Part shown: in pieces, positions 33,047-41,155 of the stretch
Layout: every line of letters starts with the position of its first letter
Position numbering within the stretch: the stretch's first letter is position 1
Source: a virus
Length of the DNA stretch: 64,000 bases
Strand: one strand, 5' to 3'
Virus record (IMG/VR): IMGVR_UViG_3300028196_000007
Coordinates: 22,140 to 86,139 of that record
Notes under the pieces: model-generated
Told to the model about the DNA's origin: nothing
Seen by the model: only the letters and a program-made list of their open reading frames with translations
The model's database searches: none
Translations under genes and position numbers: made by a program

Positions 33047-34183
33047 TTATCCTATGTATATGTTAAGCGGTGCTTTGTTAAGCATACCTTGTTGAAAATC
33101 TGTTATTTCTTGTTCTTTCTCCATCAAGTTTCTTCTTGATGCAGCTTCTAAGTCTTCTCTTAATGTGGCTATTAAAGCTTCTGCTTCTGCAATACCTTCA
33201 GATCGTAATGTGTCGCCATCTAAAGTTGTATCTGCTCCTGGAATTGGAATTGTACTATATTTACTTCTAATAGAGCCTAGAATCTGCTTTGTTAGTGCTA
33301 ATGTATATTTTCTTATCCACTGCAATCCTGGGTCGTTGATATTTGCATATGTCATATTATCGTATGTCATGTTTGAATAATCAGATATTGAAGCTGAAGT
33401 TATTAAAGTGTCTCTATCTGAAGTATGTATATATTCTACATAAAACTTAAAAGACGAATTAGGTCTAGGGAATATTTTTAGTTTATTATTGACAAGTTCA
33501 AAAGTGTAGTGAGATTTACGGATAGTGTCATTGAACTCTGTCTGCTGTATTTTTAGTAAATCGTCATAAATTGGCATTGCTAGATATTGAGCTCCACCTA
33601 AACTACCTCCCCAACCAAAGTTGTTAAGTGCGTAATCAAAACCTAGTCCCTGATCGTAATGTCTATCAGCTGCTGGTGATATATGGTGGAATACTCTTTT
33701 TACTTCTATGTCTGAAGTTTCAACTACATCAGCTGAAGATGTTAATACCAAGTTTAAATCGTATTCCTGTACACTTGCTGTTGTATTTATGTATCCTTTT
33801 CTCCAGTCAACATTACCTCCACTACCAGCTTCTGAGCCATACTGCTTTGATAGTGCTATTAGTCTACCTAAATTTGGAGTTATTGCTTTATGTGTAAAAT
33901 TTGTCGATGTTGAATTACCTTTCGCACTTAATAGATTTTCTCTTATATTGAATCTATTTACCTGAGCACTATATTCAGTTACAGATTCTTCAAAACATGC
34001 AAAGAATTGATCGTTGCTCATTTCTATATCTGTTATGGGATATCCTAAACGTGATGCGCACCATACTGCAGTTTTTGCAGATGCAGTTACGTATGATTGG
34101 TCGTTATCATATAAGCCAAATGGTGTACTACCACTTACTGAAGATGATGCTACCGTTCCATTATATATTGCTATGTTTGCCAT
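33047..34183 (-). CDS. Neck protein (gp13-like)
   Basis: 378 aa. LGYPITDIEMSNDQFFACFEESVTEYSAQVN and HHISPAADRHYDQGLG plus LQWIRKYTLALTKQILGSIRSKY match head-closure/neck proteins of T4-like phages. It probably closes the portal after packaging. AGGGA ribosome-binding site and a perfect late-type motif at 34206-34218. Confidence 0.75.
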   Translation of the reverse strand: MANIAIYNGTVASSSVSGSTPFGLYDNDQSYVTASAKTAVWCASRLGYPITDIEMSNDQFFACFEESVTEYSAQVNRFNIRENLLSAKGNSTSTNFTHKAITPNLGRLIALSKQYGSEAGSGGNVDWRKGYINTTASVQEYDLNLVLTSSADVVETSDIEVKRVFHHISPAADRHYDQGLGFDYALNNFGWGGSLGGAQYLAMPIYDDLLKIQQTEFNDTIRKSHYTFELVNNKLKIFPRPNSSFKFYVEYIHTSDRDTLITSASISDYSNMTYDNMTYANINDPGLQWIRKYTLALTKQILGSIRSKYSTIPIPGADTTLDGDTLRSEGIAEAEALIATLREDLEAASRRNLMEKEQEITDFQQGMLNKAPLNIYIG

Positions 34184-34205
34184 TATTTATTCCCTATATT
34201 AGTTT

Positions 34206-34218
34206 TATATAAATATCA
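34206..34218 (-). promoter_or_regulatory. Late-type promoter motif for the neck genes
   Basis: Minus strand TGATATTTATATA, 22 bp before the start at 34183. Confidence 0.65.
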
Positions 34219-34235
34219 AGAACTAGTCTCTTTGT

Positions 34236-34898
34236 CTACATACCCATTAGCATTTCAAACACATTGTCAATTGCTGGATGTCTGTGGTTATCTAGTAGTA
34301 TTCTTTTGTATACATAAGGCGATTCTTTTATTTTTGAGACATCTACTATTGCAGAGTAGTTTATATCTTTTAAATCTATCTGTTGATTGTCACCACAGAA
34401 TATCATTGTAGAACCTTTACCTAGCCTACCTAATGCCATTCTTAGCTGAGCCCTAGTTAAGTTCTGGAACTCATCTATAATTACAACTGAATTTTCAAAT
34501 GTGCGGCCTCTGAAGTGAGCAAGTGATACCAATTCTATATCTTCGCTGCTTTCCATTTTTTCTAATATCTGAGGTTTGTTATATACCTTTCGCATATTTG
34601 AGCGTATAGGTACTAACCACGGCTCCATCTTTTCTTTTTCAGAACCTGGTAAAAAACCGTTGTCTTCTGTAGACACTGTAGGTCTTGTTATAATAATCTT
34701 GTTTATCATTCTTTTAAAAAACATATCAAGTGCAACCTGGCATGCTAGTAGTGTTTTACCTGAGCCGGCTTTTCCTACAATAAAATTATAGGGATGGTGC
34801 AGCATTGCTTGCTTTGCTGACTTCTGTTCTTCTGATAGTGATATTGAAAATTTTACGTTTCCTTTGGGCGGTGTTTTTTCAATGTTTTGTTTAGCCAT
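34236..34898 (-). CDS. phoH: PhoH-family ATPase
   Basis: 220 aa. Walker A GKAGSGKT (42-49), Walker B VVIIDEFQN (about 137-145), then a FCGDNQQIDL sensor block, all typical of PhoH. The protein is an RNA/DNA-dependent ATPase of unclear function, common in marine phages. It lies between capsid and neck genes with its own terminator-promoter pair upstream (34938-34964 and 34921-34932) and a strong GGAGG ribosome-binding site, so it can be expressed independently of the capsid. Confidence 0.88.
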   Translation of the reverse strand: MAKQNIEKTPPKGNVKFSISLSEEQKSAKQAMLHHPYNFIVGKAGSGKTLLACQVALDMFFKRMINKIIITRPTVSTEDNGFLPGSEKEKMEPWLVPIRSNMRKVYNKPQILEKMESSEDIELVSLAHFRGRTFENSVVIIDEFQNLTRAQLRMALGRLGKGSTMIFCGDNQQIDLKDINYSAIVDVSKIKESPYVYKRILLDNHRHPAIDNVFEMLMGM

Positions 34899-34920
34899 AA
34901 TTAACCTCCATTGTATTTAC

Positions 34921-34932
34921 TATAAATATCAC
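34921..34932 (-). promoter_or_regulatory. Late-type promoter motif for phoH
   Basis: Minus strand GTGATATTTATA, 22 bp before the phoH start and right behind the capsid terminator. Confidence 0.6.
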
Positions 34933-34937
34933 TATAC

Positions 34938-34964
34938 AAAAAAAGACCCCTCCGAAGAGGGGTC
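34938..34964 (-). terminator. Rho-independent terminator after the major capsid gene
   Basis: Minus strand GACCCCTC-TTCG-GAGGGGTC (8-bp stem, UUCG tetraloop) followed by seven T. It is the strongest terminator in the window, as expected after the most expressed gene. Confidence 0.95.
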
Positions 34965-34998
34965 CTTAAATAAAATATAATCTGTTTCTTAACTAATA

Positions 34999-36597
34999 TT
35001 AGCTATTGAAAGAACCAGAAATTGAACCAAATGAAGATACCCAAGCAGCATCGTCGACAGTGATTTTACCGTAGAAGTCGTTTCTTACAACTTTCTTAGC
35101 GTATCTTGTCATCACACCTTTTCTTGGAGTAAAGTTAGTTGGGTCATATACTAGTGGAGTCATGATTAACGGAATGTATGGAGCAAATACAGCACCAGTT
35201 TCAAGGAATTGTGTTCCTCTAAATCCTGTTAAAATTTCTTGTCCTGTCCAGTAAGGGTTTTTGTAAATTGTAAATCTGTTCGAAAGTGAACCGATTGCAG
35301 TTACACCCATTGCAAAGCTTCCTGCAGTACCATCAGTATTTGCAGAGTAACCAGCGATAGACTCTAAGTATGTAGCGATTTGTGGAGAACAAACAGCGAA
35401 GTTAGCTCCTCCTCTCATCGTTGATTGGTGGATAGTGTTCGACATTACTTGCATTGTGATTCCTAGTTGAGCAAAAGCATCACCATAAGTTTCACCAGCT
35501 TGTGGTACGTCAGCAGTGAATGTTGCAGAGAATCCAGCAGCTTTTGAAAGCATTGCTAAAATTTCCATGTCGATTTCCATTGAAATGTATTCAGATAGCA
35601 TAGATGTTAATTCTGCTTCAGCATCAATTGAATGATAAGCATTTAAATCTTGTGCGAATTCTGGTGACCATTTAACTTTAAGTTTTCTAGTCTTAGCAAC
35701 TAAAGCTTCTTGAGTTAATTGAACATCAATTTCTGGAATTTCTAAATCTGAACCAACTCCAGTACTAGCACCTCCCATTTCAATACCTACTGAATCTTCA
35801 AAGTCACCTCTTAAGGTAGCAGTTTGAGTATTTCTGTAGTAGAATAAGTTTCCACCTGTTCCAGGTAAAGCCATGTTAGAACCAGCTAATGTAGCAGCAC
35901 TTCCAAGTCCTTTAAATGTTACAGATGTAGTACCATTATAAGCAGATGCAGTAAATACCGTATCTCCTGCAGCACCACCAGTTGAACCAGATACAACATA
36001 AAATGCTGAAGCTAAATCGTAGTCTACGTCAGTTGGAGCATCTCCGAAAGATAAAGTACCTGCAAGGTTTAATACACCAGCAGCTAAATCAGCTGAGTTA
36101 GATACAGCAACTTTTACTTTTCCTAATGAATATCCAGCAGGACGTCCACCCATATCTGAATCCCAGTTTCCGTATAATCCATCGTTCATGTTTGGTTTGT
36201 TTTTACCAGAACCACCGTATAAAGAATTGCCATCTTCATGACGTCCTTTAGCTGTTCCGTATTTGAAATCTAACCAGAAAACTAGACCTGAAGGTAAGTT
36301 CATTGGTTGTACGCTGACAAATTCCTTTGCAGAAATTTCAGCAAAGATTCTTCTAACTAATGGTAAAGCTACACCATTCCAGTCCTCACGACCACCAGCA
36401 TCGGTAGCGTTAGCTTCTGAAATAAGTTGTTTAGCTTGATTTTCTAAAAGGATTGCAGTATTGTGTTTGTTATACTCCTCAGTAACTCCTTCTAAAAGAC
36501 CAGTTTTTTCCCATTTAGTTACAAGACCTTTAGTTTGGTTTCTCTGAGCAGCAAATTGTGCTTGAGAATCTTGTAATAAATCGTTAATTTGTGACAT
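34999..36597 (-). CDS. Major capsid protein (gp23-like)
   Basis: 532 aa, the T4 gp23 size. NHNTAILLENQAKQLISEAN near the N-terminus and GREDWNGVALPLVRRIFAEISAKEFVSVQPMNLPSGLVFWLDFKYGT are highly typical of gp23 proteins, as are the C-terminal FTPRKGVMTRYAKKVVRNDFYGKI. A less conserved Ser/Gly/Ala-rich part (about 170-270) is the likely insertion domain. AGGAGA ribosome-binding site; it shares the transcript of the scaffold gene. Confidence 0.94.
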   Translation of the reverse strand: MSQINDLLQDSQAQFAAQRNQTKGLVTKWEKTGLLEGVTEEYNKHNTAILLENQAKQLISEANATDAGGREDWNGVALPLVRRIFAEISAKEFVSVQPMNLPSGLVFWLDFKYGTAKGRHEDGNSLYGGSGKNKPNMNDGLYGNWDSDMGGRPAGYSLGKVKVAVSNSADLAAGVLNLAGTLSFGDAPTDVDYDLASAFYVVSGSTGGAAGDTVFTASAYNGTTSVTFKGLGSAATLAGSNMALPGTGGNLFYYRNTQTATLRGDFEDSVGIEMGGASTGVGSDLEIPEIDVQLTQEALVAKTRKLKVKWSPEFAQDLNAYHSIDAEAELTSMLSEYISMEIDMEILAMLSKAAGFSATFTADVPQAGETYGDAFAQLGITMQVMSNTIHQSTMRGGANFAVCSPQIATYLESIAGYSANTDGTAGSFAMGVTAIGSLSNRFTIYKNPYWTGQEILTGFRGTQFLETGAVFAPYIPLIMTPLVYDPTNFTPRKGVMTRYAKKVVRNDFYGKITVDDAAWVSSFGSISGSFNS

Positions 36598-36628
36598 TTT
36601 TTAAGTCTCCTATTTTTTAAAAATTAAA

Positions 36629-37576
36629 TTATTTTAATCCTGCTAACCTTTGCATTCTAGCTGCAAAAGTATTTGATTCAACAATTACATCTTTCGATGG
36701 CTTTGTAGAACCGATTGTTTTTGATGCGAAGCTTTCGTTAACTTTCTTCTTTGGAACATAGTTCGTGATTGATTCAGCTAATGTAGAATAAACTAATTTA
36801 ACTTCTCTTACAGAATTTGCTCTATCGAATGTTTCGATAACTTTCATCTTTTGTGATTCTGATAAACTGTTTCCTCTGAATAATTTGTTTGAATAAAGTA
36901 ATTTAGAGTTTAGTAAGTTTACTTCGTTAATTTTAGATTTTAAAAATCTAATAACTTTGTAAGCTTCTTCTAATTCATCTTCTTCTTCAAGTTCTTCAGT
37001 TTCTTCTAATTCATCTTCTTCTCTTAGTGCAGAAATAATCTCTTCTAAGTCCATTTCTTCCTCAACTTCATCTTCTTCAGATAGGGCTTTGGCGTCGTTA
37101 TCAGGTTCAGCATCAAGTGACTTTTCGTTAGCAGCTGGGTCTTCAGTATCGGCTTTTAATTCGCCTTCTTCTAAATCCTCATCTTCTTCAAGTTCCTTAA
37201 TGATTTCTTCCAATTCCATTTCGTCTTCGTCCATTTCTTCTGTTTCTTCGATTTCCTCAGTCTCATTGTATGATTCATCAGCAGGCATATCTGCACCTGT
37301 TTCGTCTGTTTCATCATCAGCAGAGCCAGTGTCAGCAGCATCAGCAGTAGTGTCAGCGATAGCAACTTCTTCGTCCTCAATTGAGGTATCAGTAGCAGCT
37401 AATTCATCTTCTTCTTCTAATTCTTCATCCATTTCTTCGGCAATCTTATTAGATAACATAGATTGTAGTTTGGGAGTAAATGCTTCTTCAAGAGCTAATT
37501 TCGCGTTTGCTATTGCAGTTGAACGAACCGCTTTAGCGTCGGCAATTGCCTCTTTTAATAAGTCGTTTTTTGACAT
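36629..37576 (-). CDS. Prohead scaffold/core protein (gp22-like)
   Basis: 315 aa from the ATG at 37576; the ATG six bases earlier sits 1 nt after the AAAGGAGA site and is too close. It is extremely acidic (long Glu/Asp runs at about 55-215, e.g. EEMDLEEIISAL) with a helical Lys-rich C-terminal quarter, as in T4 gp22 scaffolds that fill the prohead before proteolysis. The gene lies directly upstream of the capsid gene (31 bp), as in T4. The strand opposite the acid run gives a long Ser-rich frame that is a shadow. Confidence 0.78.
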   Translation of the reverse strand: MSKNDLLKEAIADAKAVRSTAIANAKLALEEAFTPKLQSMLSNKIAEEMDEELEEEDELAATDTSIEDEEVAIADTTADAADTGSADDETDETGADMPADESYNETEEIEETEEMDEDEMELEEIIKELEEDEDLEEGELKADTEDPAANEKSLDAEPDNDAKALSEEDEVEEEMDLEEIISALREEDELEETEELEEEDELEEAYKVIRFLKSKINEVNLLNSKLLYSNKLFRGNSLSESQKMKVIETFDRANSVREVKLVYSTLAESITNYVPKKKVNESFASKTIGSTKPSKDVIVESNTFAARMQRLAGLK

Positions 37577-37651
37577 TATCATTCTCCTTTAATTTTTGTT
37601 CTGGAAATAAGGTTATTAGGAACCTTAATAGGGTAGTTATAGTTTGTGTAT

Positions 37652-37673
37652 TGTATTATATAGAGATAATACA
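37652..37673 (-). promoter_or_regulatory. Hairpin in the scaffold mRNA leader
   Basis: Minus strand TGTATTAT-CTCTAT-ATAATACA forms a perfect 8-bp stem, with outer gtgtat/atacac arms at 37646-37651 and 37680-37685. It lies between the late-type promoter motif at 37697-37710 and the scaffold start, and may set the translation or stability of the scaffold-capsid message. Confidence 0.4.
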
Positions 37674-37696
37674 TTTTGTATACACGTAATTTTTCC

Positions 37697-37710
37697 TATA
37701 TAAATATATA
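37697..37710 (-). promoter_or_regulatory. Late-type promoter motif for scaffold and capsid genes
   Basis: Minus strand TATATATTTATATA, about 120 bp before the scaffold start, directly after the terminator at 37727-37752. Confidence 0.55.
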
Positions 37711-37726
37711 TGTAAAACCTGAAAAA

Positions 37727-37752
37727 CTAAAAAAGAGCTTAAAAAAGCTCTT
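37727..37752 (-). terminator. Rho-independent terminator after the bS21-like gene
   Basis: Minus strand AAGAGCTT-TTTT-AAGCTCTT followed by TTTTAGTTTTT. It separates the bS21 unit from the scaffold-capsid unit. Confidence 0.85.
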
Positions 37753-37771
37753 CTTTATAAAAATATTTTAT

Positions 37772-38116
37772 TTATTTTGCCCTGCCTTCTTCTATGGCGA
37801 CCCAAACATATCCCTTTTCATTTCTTTTAGCAATTCTTTCTTTATATTGCTGGGACCTTATTGCCTCCTCTTTCTTCTTTCTTCTAACTTGTGCAGGTTT
37901 AATATATTCGTTTTTAGCTCTATACTTAGATATCTTATCTGAATCTTTTAATTGACGCTTAAGATATTTCAGTGCTCGTTCCAGTGTATATGTATTAGTG
38001 TCTGGAACTTTTACTCCTTCGGGATTTCCTTCTAGATAGAAGTCATGTCTTCCAAAGCTTTTCTTTTTAAAAGGCTTTTTCTTAAAGTCCTTTTTGTAAT
38101 TGGGTTTGTGTTTCAT
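37772..38116 (-). CDS. bS21-like ribosomal protein
   Basis: 114 aa. Residues about 34-90 align with bS21: TNTYTLERALKYLKRQL (cf. ENIDRALKRYKRKF), then KISKYRAKNEYIKPAQVRRKKKEEA (cf. RERQQFTKPSVKRRAQIQKA). The N-terminal Lys-rich leader and the C-terminal VWVAIEEGRAK are extra. bS21 sits at the platform of the 30S subunit next to the anti-Shine-Dalgarno; phage-encoded bS21 is known in other marine phages. It is under a middle-type promoter (38149-38178), bracketed by terminators on both sides and placed inside the late region. It has no Shine-Dalgarno (AAATAATACAAATG), in contrast to its late neighbours. Confidence 0.78.
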   Translation of the reverse strand: MKHKPNYKKDFKKKPFKKKSFGRHDFYLEGNPEGVKVPDTNTYTLERALKYLKRQLKDSDKISKYRAKNEYIKPAQVRRKKKEEAIRSQQYKERIAKRNEKGYVWVAIEEGRAK

Positions 38117-38148
38117 TTGTATTATTTACGTTAAACTTAATTTATATC

Positions 38149-38178
38149 TAATATAACAAAAAAATCCGATATATAAAA
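38149..38178 (-). promoter_or_regulatory. Middle-type promoter for the bS21-like gene
   Basis: Minus strand TTTTATATATCGGATTTTTT then TGTTATATTA (TATATT at 38155-38150). The box is embedded in the terminator hairpin at 38158-38189. Confidence 0.6.
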
Positions 38179-38189
38179 CATATACCGGA
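38158..38189 (-). terminator. Terminator upstream of the bS21-like gene, overlapping its promoter box
   Basis: Minus strand TCCGGTATAT-GTTTT-ATATATCGGA (one mismatch) followed by seven T. It ends the upstream transcript (38220-39626 gene) while its 3' arm supplies the promoter box. Confidence 0.65.
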
Positions 38190-38219
38190 CTTTTTTAAAT
38201 ATACTATTTTTATTGTATT

Positions 38220-39626
38220 TTATCGCTGCTTGCTTTCATTTGCCATGTTATATCTTACATCTTCTAACCAATCAGATACATCGAAATCTCCATAGTCTTT
38301 TACAAAATCCATTGGTTTTTTTCTTGCAATTTGCTCAATAGACTTTAGATAATCTTTAACATAATTTTTATCTAATTTTCTACCACCTGTTGTTTTCATC
38401 AAAGCTTTAACTGCATTAGTTAAAGTGTCTTTTGCTGTTGCTTCATTTAATTTGCCTTCATATAACAAATCAAACATTGTGTTTTGTACTTTAGTTGAAC
38501 TAGCTCTACCACCAGCTTTTTCAATTGCTCTTCTAGCTTTTAGAGCATTTTTCTTAAGTACCATATAATATCCATTTCTAGGACCACCCATTTTCTTAAT
38601 ATATTGTGCACCTTGTATTTTAGAACCAACAGGTCTTGAATTACCTCTAGGGTCTATTATTACAAATTCTCTAGATTCATTTATAGATTCTTTAACTATG
38701 TCTCTGTATTCGCCTTGATTAACTATCTTAGCTTTCTGTAGCATGTCAGTATAATAATCTTTGATTTCTTTCATATAGTTTGCAACGTAATCAGTTCTCC
38801 AAGATGTATCAACATCTTTTCCTTTCATTGCTGCCTTTTCTTTTTCTGCAGCAGCAAATTCTTGTTTGTATCTTACGTACGAGTCAACCATTCTAGAATA
38901 TCTATCAGTAACAGTTTTATATGTATCCCACGATGTTTGGTATTTACCTTTTTTAAGCATCTGAGTATTTTTATCTATTACCTGTTGAACTACCTTAGCA
39001 GCTTGAGCCATAAGCTTTTCCATACCTTCTGCGCCTGTTGCTGCAACTTTCATAGTTAAAGCTTTTTTATATCTCTTATGATTTGCGTTAGCAACATCTC
39101 TAGCTTGCATTAATGCCGTAGCACCTTTTTGAGCTTCTGCTCTAGCAGCTTGTTTTTCTTTTGCTGAAGGTATATCTGATAAAGCAATGCTGATTACTCT
39201 GTCGGCTACTTCAGAATATCTTTTGTAATTGTCAACTGACTTCTGTTGATTACCTACCATACTAGGTGTAGATGAATATCTTTGCTTTGGCCAATACATA
39301 GATTTTTTACCTATAGTAATTCCTATAATACCTTTTCTAAGTCTTCCGTATTCACTAGTTCGTTGGAATGGATTTTCTTTATCGTTATCTAATACAAAGA
39401 TATTCATATAATCATTTGAAGGGTTAGCACTTGCTCCTACGTTTTTATCTTCTACATCAGACCAAGCGAAGCCTCTAGTTTTAGCAGTAGAGCCAAAAAA
39501 TCTCTGGTCTGTTGAATCCATCATTTTAAATAATTGAGTTATCTTGCTGGAAGCAAACTTTTCTGTAATTAGAGATTTCATTATTTCTTCTCTAATTATT
39601 TTTCTTAATTTTTCTTCTTTATTCAT
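38220..39626 (-). CDS. Hypothetical virion-region protein, highly helical
   Basis: 468 aa. Not recognised. It starts with EEKLRKIIREEI, a leader common in phage proteins that are cleaved or core-associated. Long helical, Lys/Ala-rich middle (about 150-310) and a basic C-terminus with two similar segments. It sits between the bS21 unit and the prohead protease region, so a head-core or internal protein is the best guess. Weak TAGGGT ribosome-binding site. Confidence 0.55.
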   Translation of the reverse strand: MNKEEKLRKIIREEIMKSLITEKFASSKITQLFKMMDSTDQRFFGSTAKTRGFAWSDVEDKNVGASANPSNDYMNIFVLDNDKENPFQRTSEYGRLRKGIIGITIGKKSMYWPKQRYSSTPSMVGNQQKSVDNYKRYSEVADRVISIALSDIPSAKEKQAARAEAQKGATALMQARDVANANHKRYKKALTMKVAATGAEGMEKLMAQAAKVVQQVIDKNTQMLKKGKYQTSWDTYKTVTDRYSRMVDSYVRYKQEFAAAEKEKAAMKGKDVDTSWRTDYVANYMKEIKDYYTDMLQKAKIVNQGEYRDIVKESINESREFVIIDPRGNSRPVGSKIQGAQYIKKMGGPRNGYYMVLKKNALKARRAIEKAGGRASSTKVQNTMFDLLYEGKLNEATAKDTLTNAVKALMKTTGGRKLDKNYVKDYLKSIEQIARKKPMDFVKDYGDFDVSDWLEDVRYNMANESKQR

Positions 39627-39630
39627 TGTA

Positions 39631-40521
39631 TTACCCTATCTTTGTTAGTTTGTGAGTTTGAGTTGACATCCAATAGTCACCGCTTAACCCTGCCATTTTT
39701 GATGCTTTTTTAATAGCTTCAACTGTTGAGCGTGCTTTAACTTTATATTTCTTCTTAGGGTCTAAATCTACACCACCTAGCTTCATTGGAGCAAATTGCA
39801 TTTCCCATGTTGCGAATCCTTCATTTATATTTTTATTACTTCTCATATTTACTGCAATGCCTGGAGCAGATACTACATTTGATAAACCTTCGAATGCTTC
39901 GTTAACCAATTTTTGGTAAGATTTTTTACCTTCGTTCTTTCCTTTGTGCATCTTGTCAACTTTGTTAAAGAAGTCTTTCTTTTCTTCGTCGTCCAATTCT
40001 GCTGGAGAATCTACTCCTTCATCATCTAATGCAGCTTTGAATTTAGCTTGATATTTGTCTTGAGCCTCTGATTCTTCTACTGAATCACAAGTGCAATTGC
40101 CTGTAGGACATCCGCAGTCATCTTCGTTTAACTCTGCTATTTCGTAGTATTTACCAAGCTTACCACCAATGTCTTCGAATACAGATTCCAATCTTTGTTG
40201 CAGTGTAGAGATTTCCTTGAATGTTCCTTCAAACACCTTTATAGATTCTCCTATAGCTTTAGTATCTCTTTTTACAGATACTGCATCGAACCAATCAGCT
40301 GTTTCTTCTATTGCCATTCTGCTAGCATTTTCAGCCATCATCTTGATATTTTCTACCAATTCGCTTATTTCGTTTGTTTTGTATATGTTTTGACCAAGCT
40401 CGTTAAATCTTTTAACAGCTTCTAAAGTCTGCTTCTTTTCTTGCTCTGTCATTCTTTTTTGAGACGAAGACTCGTTTAAGTAGTTTTTGTTTCTCCAATC
40501 TCTGATGTTGAATTTACTCAT
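39631..40521 (-). CDS. Hypothetical head-region protein with a Cys-rich knuckle
   Basis: 296 aa. Not recognised. N-terminal FNIRDWRNKNYLNESS is of the type found in proteins processed by phage prohead proteases. A helical middle is followed by CGCPTGNCTCDS (about 147-158), a four-Cys cluster that may bind metal, and an ordered C-terminus FATWEMQFAPMKLGGVDL. Strong AAGGAG ribosome-binding site and 1 bp from the protease stop. A perfect late-type motif lies within the protease gene, about 90 bp upstream. Confidence 0.55.
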   Translation of the reverse strand: MSKFNIRDWRNKNYLNESSSQKRMTEQEKKQTLEAVKRFNELGQNIYKTNEISELVENIKMMAENASRMAIEETADWFDAVSVKRDTKAIGESIKVFEGTFKEISTLQQRLESVFEDIGGKLGKYYEIAELNEDDCGCPTGNCTCDSVEESEAQDKYQAKFKAALDDEGVDSPAELDDEEKKDFFNKVDKMHKGKNEGKKSYQKLVNEAFEGLSNVVSAPGIAVNMRSNKNINEGFATWEMQFAPMKLGGVDLDPKKKYKVKARSTVEAIKKASKMAGLSGDYWMSTQTHKLTKIG

Positions 40522-40522
40522 T

Positions 40523-41155
40523 TTATTTGCTCCTTGTTGGTAGTGCGCATTTGCAAGTTAAATCGCAAAGCATTTCGTTTATTATATTGTTTACCTTATC
40601 GTATTTATTTATATAAATATCATTTACTGATTCCTTAATAGGTGCCATGAACGCTCCATGTGTCGATGGGTTAGATACAAAATCCCAGCATACTAATTCG
40701 AAGTCAGGTTGTACTTCAAGTGTTCCATCTTCAGAAAGTTGTTTTACTGAACCTAGTCCTCTTGATGATATTCCTAGTTTCACACCAGCTTTTAAAAGCT
40801 CTTTGAGAATGTTACCAGAAGGTGTACCTAGTACTTCTACCTGGCCTAACAAATCATCGCCTTTCCACCATATTTTTTTTATATTATGTGATACGTTCTG
40901 TAAATTTACAACTGAAGATTCTGGATGGTCTAATTCTCCAAGTGCTCTATTCTCTGCAATTTGTTCATTAGAATACTTTGATGCTTCACGCATAAGTGTT
41001 TCTTTAGGATATACTCTGCCATTCTGGTTTTTAGCTCCAGCTCTTTGAAGTACACCGGTTACTATAACACGGCCTTCATTTCTTTCTTCTGATTCTTTAA
41101 TCATCTGAGGTGTTATTTCAAATGATGTATAATCTATTAACACTTCTTTTGACAT
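40523..41155 (-). CDS. Prohead core protease (gp21-like)
   Basis: 210 aa. RVYPKETLMREASKY, then ALGELDHPES with the catalytic His (H77), LGTPSGNILKELLKAGVKLGISSRGLGS with the catalytic Ser (S130 or S131), and FELVCWDFVSNPSTHGAFM. This pattern defines T4-type prohead proteases, which mature the head by cutting scaffold and capsid. Strong AAGGAGA ribosome-binding site, and its start overlaps the previous gene by one base. Its C-terminal 30 codons carry a late promoter motif for the next genes. Confidence 0.88.
   Translation of the reverse strand: MSKEVLIDYTSFEITPQMIKESEERNEGRVIVTGVLQRAGAKNQNGRVYPKETLMREASKYSNEQIAENRALGELDHPESSVVNLQNVSHNIKKIWWKGDDLLGQVEVLGTPSGNILKELLKAGVKLGISSRGLGSVKQLSEDGTLEVQPDFELVCWDFVSNPSTHGAFMAPIKESVNDIYINKYDKVNNIINEMLCDLTCKCALPTRSK
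40610..40622 (-). promoter_or_regulatory. Late-type promoter motif inside the prohead protease gene
   Basis: Minus strand TGATATTTATATA, a perfect consensus inside the 3' part of the protease gene, coding DIYI. It is about 90 bp before the gene at 39631-40521. Confidence 0.55.

Noticed and set aside
37089-37592. Plus-strand serine-rich frame opposite the scaffold gene
   Set aside because: It is the antisense of Glu/Asp codon runs; no start signal.
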